Assembly: GCA_016788705.1 (NCBI GenBank)
Contig: JAEUSQ010000039.1
Span: 186,001-250,000 of the forward strand
Direction of reading: 5' to 3'
Source: Bacteroidetes Order II. bacterium
GTDB lineage: Bacteria > Bacteroidota > Rhodothermia > Rhodothermales > UBA2364
Length of the DNA stretch: 64,000 bases
A program made the translations under genes and the position numbers. This document shows, in pieces, positions 56,910-64,000 of this stretch. Numbering within the stretch: position 1 is the stretch's first letter; each line of letters starts with the position of its first letter. The notes beneath the pieces were generated by a model. That model was not told the DNA's origin. It made no database searches and worked only from the letters and a program-made list of their open reading frames with translations.

Positions 56910-58229
56910 ATGAAAAATCCTCCTCGTCAGTCTTTCTGGCAAATTTGGAACATGAGCTTTGGCTTTTTGGGTATCCAATATGGCTTTGGGCTTCAACAAG
57001 CGAACATGAGTCCGATCTACCGATATTTGGGTGCAGATGAAGCCGCTATTCCGGCCCTTTGGCTTGCTGGACCTGTCACCGGATTGCTTATTCAACCATT
57101 GATAGGCGCGATGAGTGACCGAACGTGGTCGAATCGTTGGGGACGGAGGAAGCCTTACTTTTTAATAGGCGCCGTTATTACCAGTATCGCCCTGATCTTA
57201 ATGCCAAACTCCTCTTCCCTGTGGATGGCAGCGAGTTTAATGTGGATTTTGGATGCGGGTCTGAACATTGGTATGGAACCGTTCCGCGCATTTATCGGAG
57301 ATCGTCTGAATTCTGAACAACGCACCCTCGGTTTCTCGATGCAAAGTTTCTTTGTTGGGTTTGGACAAACCTTGGCTAATCTGATGCCAGCACTTCTTGG
57401 GATTTTCGGATTGGTTATGGTAGCCGATGCAGGTGCCAATCATATTCCGGATATGGTTAAATATTCGTTTTACATTGGCGCATTTGCCATTTTGGCCTCT
57501 GTACTCTGGACGGTCTATACCACCAAAGAATATCCACCAGAAGATTTGGAGGCGTTTCGGCGGGAAAATGCCGAAAAAGGCATTCTCCATGTTTTTACCG
57601 AAATATGGGATGCTTTGCGGGAAATGCCTACCACCATGAAGCAACTTTGGTGGGTAAAGTTCTTCACTTGGTTTGGCCTGCCGCTCATGTGGCAATACCT
57701 GAGCCTCGCCATTGCCCGACATGCTTTTAATGCTCCAGAAGCCAACATGCCCGGATTTGAAGCAGGGAATGCATGGGGGGGTATTACGTTTGCCGCCTTC
57801 AATGTCTCTTGTTTTATGATCTCTTTTTTCTTGCCAGCCATTGCAAAAAAAATCACCCGGCGGGGGACACATGCCCTTTTTCTTACCATAGGAGGGGTTG
57901 GGTTTTTCTCTATGCTACTTGGGAATGACAAATACGTCTTCCTTTATGGTATGATTTTGGTTGGCTTGGCGTGGGGATCTATCTTATCTATGCCTTATGT
58001 ATTGCTCTCGGACAGTGTTTCCCCAAAACGTATGGGGGTCTATATGGGTATCTTCAACGGTTTTATTGTGGTGCCCCAAATCATCAACATGATTACAATT
58101 CCCTTTTTGTACAAAACGTTGCTTGGCTCCGATCCACGAAATGCCTTAGTCTTCGCGGGCGTTTGTCTGATTTTGGCGGGTGTTTCCAGTTTCTTTGTTA
58201 CTGAAAATCAACCGCAGAAAAGCGAATAA
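56910..58229 (+). CDS. MFS sugar transporter, SLC45/sucrose-like
   Basis: 439 residues with about 12 membrane segments. The loop after the second segment reads GAMSDRTWSNRWGRRKPYFLIGA, the MFS/GPH-type motif (R-x-G-R-R) found in SLC45-like disaccharide carriers. It is 12 bases from the fructokinase gene and precedes amylosucrase, so it probably imports sucrose. The substrate is context-based. Confidence 0.85.
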   Translation: MKNPPRQSFWQIWNMSFGFLGIQYGFGLQQANMSPIYRYLGADEAAIPALWLAGPVTGLLIQPLIGAMSDRTWSNRWGRRKPYFLIGAVITSIALILMPNSSSLWMAASLMWILDAGLNIGMEPFRAFIGDRLNSEQRTLGFSMQSFFVGFGQTLANLMPALLGIFGLVMVADAGANHIPDMVKYSFYIGAFAILASVLWTVYTTKEYPPEDLEAFRRENAEKGILHVFTEIWDALREMPTTMKQLWWVKFFTWFGLPLMWQYLSLAIARHAFNAPEANMPGFEAGNAWGGITFAAFNVSCFMISFFLPAIAKKITRRGTHALFLTIGGVGFFSMLLGNDKYVFLYGMILVGLAWGSILSMPYVLLSDSVSPKRMGVYMGIFNGFIVVPQIINMITIPFLYKTLLGSDPRNALVFAGVCLILAGVSSFFVTENQPQKSE

Positions 58230-58240
58230 CAGAAAGGTAC

Positions 58241-59101
58241 ATGAACAATCACATGACCATCGTTGGTTTGGGGGAAGTGCTTTGGGATGTATTTCCGGAT
58301 GAACGTCGTCCCGGAGGTGCGCCCGCAAACGTTGCATTCCACGCTCAGCAACTAGGGAATCGCGGCATCATTGCCAGTCGGGTAGGGAACGACGAAGAAG
58401 GAACGGCCTTAACCAAATGGCTTGCCGGAAAAGGGCTAAATACCCATTATATCCAAACGGATACGACATATCCTACTGGAACCGTCCCCATTCATTTTAT
58501 AAAAGAAGAACCCCACTATACCATTACGCCCAATGTGGCATGGGATTATCTGGCATTTACTGCCGAATGGCAAGCCTTGGCCCAAAACACCGATGCCGTT
58601 TGCTTTGCGACTTTAGCCCAACGAACACCTACCTCGGCCGATACGATTCGGCGTTTCCTCTCCGAGATGCCTACCAAAAGCCTGCGTGTGATGGATGTCA
58701 ATATGCGGCTTCCGTTTTTTGGGAAAGAAGTATTGGAAATTTCTTTCCCACTGGCCGATGTGGTCAAGTTAAATATAGATGAGAAAGAAGCCATTTGTCG
58801 TTTATTCGACCTTGAAGACCCGTATGCGTGGTTGTTCCGAGAATTTGATATTCAATGGATTTGCCAGACACATGGAAAAGATGGCGCAGAATTAATCTCG
58901 CCGCAAGCGCGGTGGCGGGTTCACGGTGAAGCGGTGGATGCCTCGCAAGGGGATGCTGTTGGGGTTGGTGATGCCTTTTTGGCAGCCCTAACCACCGCCC
59001 TGCTTCGGAAGGACATCCCGGAAACCGCCCTTCATTTCGCCAACCGATATGCTGCCAAGGTCGTCACCTTCAAAGGTGCAATGCCTGTTTTTGACCCTTA
59101 A
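58241..59101 (+). CDS. PfkB-family carbohydrate kinase, probable fructokinase
   Basis: 286 residues. The N-terminal GGAPANVAFHAQQLG and the C-terminal anion-hole motif GVGDAF (catalytic Asp) match ribokinase/PfkB sugar kinases. Fructose released by amylosucrase would be phosphorylated here, which makes it a fructokinase by context. Length slightly below the usual 300. It lies 42 bases before amylosucrase. Confidence 0.88.
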   Translation: MNNHMTIVGLGEVLWDVFPDERRPGGAPANVAFHAQQLGNRGIIASRVGNDEEGTALTKWLAGKGLNTHYIQTDTTYPTGTVPIHFIKEEPHYTITPNVAWDYLAFTAEWQALAQNTDAVCFATLAQRTPTSADTIRRFLSEMPTKSLRVMDVNMRLPFFGKEVLEISFPLADVVKLNIDEKEAICRLFDLEDPYAWLFREFDIQWICQTHGKDGAELISPQARWRVHGEAVDASQGDAVGVGDAFLAALTTALLRKDIPETALHFANRYAAKVVTFKGAMPVFDP

Positions 59102-59142
59102 TTCAACCATTAAGACCGTTTAACTCCCCCAAGTGCTCCGAT

Positions 59143-61320
59143 ATGCCCCCAACAGATGTAGCCGAACCAGTAAGTTTTCTACCGGATCTGCAAGCACGTA
59201 TTCAAGCGTATTATCCCGATTTTTTTGCTTCCTACCGAACCCTGTACCCCACAGCGGGTCAAGAACGCATTGATGCCCTTTTGAAACAGGTTCAAGAAGC
59301 CTACGAACAACGCCCCAATGCACTTCGCGAGCGGGATCAACTACGGGTTCAGCACCCAAACTGGTTTACCGAAAATGGCTTGATTGGGATGATGTTGTAT
59401 GTAGATCTCTTTTCCGGAGACCTTCAGGGCCTCGCAGAACGGTTAGATTATCTTGAAGAGTTGGGCATCACCTATCTTCATCTAATGCCCCTCCTCAAAT
59501 CCAGAGAAGGCGCAAATGATGGCGGTTATGCTGTTGCCGACTACAAACAGGTTGATCCGCGTTTGGGAAGTATGAAAGACCTACGCCAACTTGCTGATAA
59601 ACTCAGGGACCGAGGCATGGTCTTAGTCATAGATTTTGTCATGAACCATACGGCAAAAGAACATGAATGGGCGCAACGAGCGATGGCAGGTGAAGCCTAT
59701 TATCAAAATTTCTATCGTATGTTCCCGGACCGTAGGCAACCGGATGCTTACGAAAAAACACTCCCCGAAGTCTTTCCCGATTTTGCACCTGGTAACTTTA
59801 CCTGGGAAGAACAACCTCAAAAATGGGTTTGGACTACCTTCAATACGTATCAGTGGGATCTCAACTACGAAAACCCCGATGTTTTTGAAGCCATGTTGGG
59901 CGAAATCTTTTTTCTGGCTAACCAAGGAGTGGACGTATTGCGCTTGGATGCGGTGCCTTTTCTTTGGAAAAAAATGGGAACCAATTCACAAAATCAACCC
60001 GAGGTGGTTCACCTTCTGGCTGCTTTTAAGGCCCTTGTCCGTATGGCCGCCCCCGGCGTACTCTTCAAGTCGGAAGCCATTGTTGCACCAGAAGAGATCA
60101 TCAAGTATTTAGGAAGTGGTGGGTTTGAAGGAAAGGCCTGCGAAATGGGGTACAATGCCACATTGATGAACCATTTATGGCACGCATTGGCATGTGAAAA
60201 TACCCAACTATTGTACACAACCCTATCTGGCCTCCCGCATTTGCCAGAAACTGCAACTTGGTTGAATTATATTCGCTGCCACGACGACATCGGTTGGGGG
60301 ATTTCTGACGAGAATGCCGCAGCAGTCCACCAAAACGGACGCAATACTAGAAATTTTTGCACCGATTTTTATGCAGGAATTCTACCTCATAGCTATGCAG
60401 AGGGTTACGCCTTTCAACGTGACCGACATACAGGAGAAGCACGTATTTCAGGAACGGCTGCCGCACTTTCGGGTCTCCAAAAAGCACAAATTGAAGCAGA
60501 CGCTGATAAAATAAACGCTGCAATTCACCGAATTAGACTACTAAACGGCGTAATCTTTTTCATGAAGGGAATTCCTTTGCTCTACTCCGGAGACGAAATA
60601 GGGCAATTAAATGATTTTACGTATCTCACCGACCCACTCAAAGCTTCCGATAACCGTTGGATTCACCGCCCGCCCATGAACTGGACCAAAGCAGGGCTAA
60701 GAAAACGACAAGGAACGGTCGAGTCGCGTCTTTTTCACCTCCATCGCTCGATAATCGAAGCACGTAAGTCGCTCGCCATCATCAATGGTCATACACCGGA
60801 GAGCTTAGTTTTTGCCCAAAATGACGCCCTTTTTCTATGTGAACGCCATGATCACAAGAACAGCCCTTGTCTCTTGGTTGCCAATTTTAGCCAAAGTACC
60901 CAAATACTGCCTCTCAATCGGCTTTCGGAAATTTGGCGTGACGGCACCTGTACCGATGTGCTTACCAGAACAGCTTTTCATTTTGGGGCTGGGCACCTCG
61001 TTATTGGCCCGTATGATGTGTATTGGTTGCAACCGGAATCCAACTTCGAGGCAGTGGATTATGTTAAAATGCCCATATCGGTCCACGTTGAGACCACTCA
61101 TGGTGAAGAAGTGATGATCGCAGGCTCTAACGGCGCTTTAGGAAATTGGGAACTTACCCATGCCAAACGGTGCAGTGCCCAAAATTATCCTTGGTGGCAT
61201 ACCGAAATCAGTGTGCCTGTGGGAGAAGCCTTTTGTTTTCGGTGGGTTAGGGTGAAAGACAACCAAATCATACAATGGGGGCCGGAATTATTTCATCGGT
61301 TGGCTGGATTTGTTGCCTAA
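59143..61320 (+). CDS. amylosucrase (GH13) with C-terminal CBM20-like domain
   Basis: 725 residues, no signal peptide, so cytoplasmic. The GH13 barrel has the nucleophile Asp269 (VLRLDAVPF), the acid/base Glu311 (LFKSEAIV) and Asp382 (CHDDIGWG), spaced as in amylosucrase. It transfers glucose from sucrose to a growing alpha-1,4-glucan and releases fructose. A C-terminal segment (about 635-725, HVETTHGEEVMIAGSNGALGNWE and WWHTEISVPVGEAFCFRWV) resembles a CBM20 starch-binding module; the enzymes I know end near 640 residues without it. It is last in the operon. Confidence 0.88.
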   Translation: MPPTDVAEPVSFLPDLQARIQAYYPDFFASYRTLYPTAGQERIDALLKQVQEAYEQRPNALRERDQLRVQHPNWFTENGLIGMMLYVDLFSGDLQGLAERLDYLEELGITYLHLMPLLKSREGANDGGYAVADYKQVDPRLGSMKDLRQLADKLRDRGMVLVIDFVMNHTAKEHEWAQRAMAGEAYYQNFYRMFPDRRQPDAYEKTLPEVFPDFAPGNFTWEEQPQKWVWTTFNTYQWDLNYENPDVFEAMLGEIFFLANQGVDVLRLDAVPFLWKKMGTNSQNQPEVVHLLAAFKALVRMAAPGVLFKSEAIVAPEEIIKYLGSGGFEGKACEMGYNATLMNHLWHALACENTQLLYTTLSGLPHLPETATWLNYIRCHDDIGWGISDENAAAVHQNGRNTRNFCTDFYAGILPHSYAEGYAFQRDRHTGEARISGTAAALSGLQKAQIEADADKINAAIHRIRLLNGVIFFMKGIPLLYSGDEIGQLNDFTYLTDPLKASDNRWIHRPPMNWTKAGLRKRQGTVESRLFHLHRSIIEARKSLAIINGHTPESLVFAQNDALFLCERHDHKNSPCLLVANFSQSTQILPLNRLSEIWRDGTCTDVLTRTAFHFGAGHLVIGPYDVYWLQPESNFEAVDYVKMPISVHVETTHGEEVMIAGSNGALGNWELTHAKRCSAQNYPWWHTEISVPVGEAFCFRWVRVKDNQIIQWGPELFHRLAGFVA

Positions 61321-61389
61321 TTAACTTGGGTTCCTGCACGGTTTCCCCTATTTTTGGCAAACCATTGTTTTGAACAAAAACACCCATTT

Positions 61390-62826
61390 GTGAACCCCGA
61401 ATCTTCTGCATCCAATGAATTAATTTGGGACCGCCGGGCGCGTTTTGCGCTCTGGCTGATGGAACACACCAAGGAACCTGTCTTTATCACCGGGCGTGCT
61501 GGAACGGGTAAATCTACGCTACTTCAATATTTCCGCAAATCCACTGCCAAACGAATTGCCATTTTGGCCCCAACAGGTCTTGCAGCAATTAATGTGAACG
61601 GGCAAACCATCCATTCGTTTTTTCGTTTTCCGTCCCGAATGATTACGGATGATGCCATCAAGCGCATTTGGGGAAATCAGGTTATCCGAAAAATTGACAC
61701 TTTGGTCATTGATGAAGTCTCGATGGTTCGTGCCGATCTGATGGACGGTATTCACAAAGCCCTTCAGGTAAACCGAAAAAATGATTTGCTCTTTGGAGGC
61801 GTGCAAGTGGTGTTCTTCGGTGATTTATTCCAATTGCCACCCGTTGTAAGTCGTGCAGAAGAATCTTTGATGCAGGCCCACTACAGTTCGCCATATTTCT
61901 TTAGCGCAAAAGTTTTTCAAGAGGTAAAACCGATTCAAATTGAACTCACGACAGTTCACCGCCAAAAAGAAGCATCGTTTCTGGAGCTTTTAAATCAGGT
62001 TAGAGAAGACCGATTAAGCGAATCGGGGCTTGGACGGCTAAACGAGCGGGCAATCAATACAAAACCGCCGGATGATTATTTGGTCCTCACCACTGTAAAT
62101 GAAAAAGCAAGACGAATTAATGAGGAACGATTAAAATCCCTTGGTGGCCCCCCTTTTACTTATGTTGCCCATACCGACGGAGACTTTAACCAACGTGACT
62201 TCCCAACCGAATCTGAACTAACCTTAAAAGTGGGGGCTAGGGTTATGTTTTTGCGAAATGATCCAGACGGATTGTTTGTCAATGGAACACTTGGAACCGT
62301 GGAATATCTACACGGGGAAATTATCCGCATCGAGACCGACGCCGGCGACCAAGTGGAAGTAAGCCCGGAGAAGTGGGAAAATATGCGGTATTACTTCGAT
62401 GCAGAAGAGAATAAAATCATGTCCGAGACCGTCGGTACATTTACACAATATCCCCTAAAATTGGCTTATGCCATTACGATTCACAAAAGCCAAGGACAAA
62501 CATTTGACAAAGTGGCGATAGATTTAGACCGTGGCGCCTTTACCCACGGCCAAACCTACGTGGCGTTAAGCCGCTGCCGTACTTTTGAAGGCATTCTGCT
62601 GACAAGGCCCATCCGCCCGTTGGATGTCTTGTTTGATCCAATTGTATATGAAGCCATTCATGCTTTTCAGCCCGGTAATCGGATTTATCAGGACTACCTT
62701 GAGCGGTTCAAAGAAGCCAAAAATCAACTCATTCAGGGCAATTCGGCCTATTTGGTCTCCAATCGCCTCCGGCTACCCCTGGCTACCGTCCAAAAAATGG
62801 CGTTAGAACTACCCACGTCCACATAA
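61390..62826 (+). CDS. PIF1/RecD-like AAA helicase
   Basis: 478 residues from the GTG at 61390. Walker A (GRAGTGKST), Walker B (VIDEVSM), QLPPV, and motifs V-VI (AITIHKSQGQTFDKV, TYVALSRCRTFEG) mark a superfamily 1B 5'-3' DNA helicase of the PIF1/RecD2 type. The C-terminus (LERFKEAKNQLIQGNSAYLVSNRL) adds a small domain. The frame also begins with a TTG at 61354; no ATG start precedes Walker A in frame. A role in replication-fork or R-loop processing is family knowledge. Confidence 0.85.
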   Translation: MNPESSASNELIWDRRARFALWLMEHTKEPVFITGRAGTGKSTLLQYFRKSTAKRIAILAPTGLAAINVNGQTIHSFFRFPSRMITDDAIKRIWGNQVIRKIDTLVIDEVSMVRADLMDGIHKALQVNRKNDLLFGGVQVVFFGDLFQLPPVVSRAEESLMQAHYSSPYFFSAKVFQEVKPIQIELTTVHRQKEASFLELLNQVREDRLSESGLGRLNERAINTKPPDDYLVLTTVNEKARRINEERLKSLGGPPFTYVAHTDGDFNQRDFPTESELTLKVGARVMFLRNDPDGLFVNGTLGTVEYLHGEIIRIETDAGDQVEVSPEKWENMRYYFDAEENKIMSETVGTFTQYPLKLAYAITIHKSQGQTFDKVAIDLDRGAFTHGQTYVALSRCRTFEGILLTRPIRPLDVLFDPIVYEAIHAFQPGNRIYQDYLERFKEAKNQLIQGNSAYLVSNRLRLPLATVQKMALELPTST

Positions 62827-62854
62827 AAAAAGCCCCCAACCCTTATGTGGAGGC
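62825..62854 (-). terminator. intrinsic terminator for the minus-strand gene at 62875
   Basis: On the minus strand GCCTCCA (62854-62848) pairs with TGGGGGC (62838-62832), one G-U pair, followed by seven U (62831-62825). It ends the gene at 62875, 20 bases from its stop, and overlaps the last bases of the helicase. Confidence 0.75.
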
Positions 62855-62874
62855 CTACTTTAGGGCACAGGTTT

Positions 62875-63366
62875 TTATTTTACAAAAGCATGTGCAATTT
62901 CTGTCACAATCTTATCGTAGGGTGTGCGTTGATTTGCAGGATAAACGATTTCAAAACTTTTGATGTAGTCATATGTCATTCCTGGGACTGTGTTGGCTTT
63001 TACCAAAATCGTTTTCCGGTAAAAAATCCGACCATCATCCTGATAACCGGAGACTACGATAAAAGTCGGTTTTACCCGTTTTAAGGTCACCCTGCGGCCT
63101 TCGGATGCCATAAAAAGTTGTTCCTGTAACACCGTATCTGTACGAATGACCACACTTCCCCAAGTCGTGTATTCGGCCAAACCATCTGCCGAGCGATAAG
63201 ATTGTCCATCTCCATTCGTCGGAGGAGGGTCAGCAATCATGGCAGCAGGATATTTGATGCTGTAGTTAAACCGGGCGTTGGCATACAATTTTGTTTGTTG
63301 GGCCATACTAACAGAGGCCCCAAAAACAGAAAACACCAACAGTAAAAAAATTCTTCTTGTCAACAT
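62875..63366 (-). CDS. hypothetical exported protein
   Basis: 163 residues from the ATG at 63364-63366 (MLTRRIFLLLVFSVFGASVSMAQQ), which begins a signal peptide; the upstream extension is not protein-like. The mature part (YANARFNYSIKYPAAMIADPPPTNGDGQSY) has the pattern of small beta-rich lipoprotein-like domains seen in peptidoglycan- or stress-associated proteins, but no family is assigned. The downstream terminator is close. Confidence 0.7.
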   Translation of the reverse strand: MLTRRIFLLLVFSVFGASVSMAQQTKLYANARFNYSIKYPAAMIADPPPTNGDGQSYRSADGLAEYTTWGSVVIRTDTVLQEQLFMASEGRRVTLKRVKPTFIVVSGYQDDGRIFYRKTILVKANTVPGMTYDYIKSFEIVYPANQRTPYDKIVTEIAHAFVK

Positions 63367-63481
63367 GGCGCTACTTATTTTTAGGTTGAGGTGAAGGTAA
63401 AAGGTTAAACAATATAACATGCAATCAGTGTGCCCGAAATAAGAAAAAACAAACTTATTTTGACAAATCAGCAAGACTTGA

Positions 63482-63889
63482 TCATTCTGGAAGCATTTTC
63501 AACTTGATAAATTCTGTTTTTTCAAATACTTGTACGCATTCGGCTAAATTCTTCGCTTTCACTAATAAATAATCGGTATTATACGTTGAAAAAGCCATAA
63601 TACTGATTCTTGCTTTCGCCAAAGGAGACAAAACCGCCGACAAAATTCCCGTTTCATTAAATGCAAATGGTCCCACAAATTCAAAAAGCCGCCAACCATG
63701 TTCTAGTAAACCGCCAACAGGGACTGCTTCTTCGGTGCAAATCAAAGACCATTCATCTGGGGTTGCGGTGAGGGAAATCACGCCTTTATTAGACCAAAGG
63801 GCGTTATCGGGCCGCCAACTTGGAGGAAACTGGGCTACTACATAATGACCAATAAGTAGCCGAAGCATAATTGGGGTACGGACTTCCAT
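63482..63889 (-). CDS. ACT-domain protein
   Basis: 135 residues with two ACT-like halves (FPPSWRPDNALWSNKGVISLTATPDEWSLICTEEAVP and GPFAFNETGILSAVLSPLAKARISIMAFSTYNTDYLLVKAKNL). This is the CASTOR/ACT_7 type that binds amino acids. No signal peptide. An alternative ATG lies seven codons in (63868). It may sense an amino acid; the ligand is unknown. Confidence 0.75.
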   Translation of the reverse strand: MEVRTPIMLRLLIGHYVVAQFPPSWRPDNALWSNKGVISLTATPDEWSLICTEEAVPVGGLLEHGWRLFEFVGPFAFNETGILSAVLSPLAKARISIMAFSTYNTDYLLVKAKNLAECVQVFEKTEFIKLKMLPE

Positions 63890-63906
63890 TAATCTCTCAA
63901 ATTCGA

Positions 63907-64000
63907 TTAATTATCTTTCAGATTGACCAGATCAAATTCATCACCGGAGTTGATAGGATCCGCCAGAATGAGGGTTCGTACTTCTCCAGCAGCAAGTGTA
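63907..64000 (-). CDS. C-terminus of an unrecognised gene, rest outside window
   Basis: Thirty codons of an open frame (ending DEFDLVNLKDN) with a stop at 63907-63909, 18 bases before the ACT gene. Too short to assign. The direction matches the ACT gene. Confidence 0.5.
   Translation of the reverse strand, partial: TLAAGEVRTLILADPINSGDEFDLVNLKDN

Overview
The window looks like a chromosomal segment of an aerobic, heterotrophic member of the Bacteroidota/Rhodothermota group. The evidence is a type IX secretion (T9SS) C-terminal sorting domain of the YPNPFNP kind, an outer-membrane TonB receptor with a carboxypeptidase-like N-terminal domain, a glutaminyl-tRNA synthetase fused to a YqeY domain, and a general lack of Shine-Dalgarno sequences. 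The taxonomic call is an inference from these features, not from a marker-gene tree. No phage, insertion sequence, CRISPR array, tRNA or rRNA was recognised.

Layout. 1-3.2 kb (minus strand): an arginine cluster with a 53-codon small ORF, a leader hairpin and an intrinsic terminator next to the argG start, argG, a DUF1611/DgcN-like P-loop protein, and argC running off the edge. 3.5-8.3 kb: rsmE, then divergently a FemAB/BioF2-like acyltransferase, a polytopic membrane protein and a Wzx-type flippase, all overlapping. 8.55-11.1 kb: a TPP riboswitch with its terminator, controlling a TonB-dependent receptor (probably thiamine uptake). 11.2-13.35 kb: CIRCE-groES-groEL-terminator. 13.5-19.7 kb: an AT-rich accessory island with a heptanucleotide tandem repeat, a two-gene cassette of exported proteins present twice (one copy has an HExxH zincin-like motif, the other has lost its Glu), a T9SS-exported Asp-box propeller, and a frameshifted relic coupled to it.

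20.1-30.4 kb: an unbroken purine-degradation operon (guanine deaminase, XdhA, XdhB, allantoinase, allantoicase, urate hydroxylase PuuD with a haem c tail, a UraD-UraH fusion, and a CitE-like lyase/aldolase superfamily protein). It takes guanine to ureidoglycolate, and the last enzyme plausibly handles the C2 product. 30.4-34.7 kb: an orphan TonB-plug lipoprotein, a secreted glycosidase-like protein and a dienelactone-hydrolase lipoprotein. 34.9-46.2 kb: housekeeping genes (rpsF-rpsR-rplI, glnS-yqeY, an AlkD-like protein, purA, a STAS protein, a Na/Ca antiporter, secF, secD).

47.5-54.2 kb: a PAS histidine kinase/NarL-type regulator pair divergent from four consecutive two-domain universal stress proteins, suggesting a stress or redox regulon. 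54.2-56.9 kb: a decaying stretch with gene relics, a strong hairpin, two VOC/PhnB-like genes (one cut by a nonsense codon) and a TetR-type inverted repeat. 56.8-61.3 kb: a sucrose operon behind LacI-type operators (MFS transporter, fructokinase, amylosucrase with a CBM20-like tail). 61.4-64 kb: a PIF1/RecD-like helicase, an exported protein, an ACT-domain protein and the 3' end of a further gene.

The best candidates for undescribed biology are the duplicated exported HExxH/partner cassette, the small ORF plus attenuator-like leader ahead of argG with the DUF1611 protein inside the arginine cluster, and the purine operon ending in a CitE-like enzyme.
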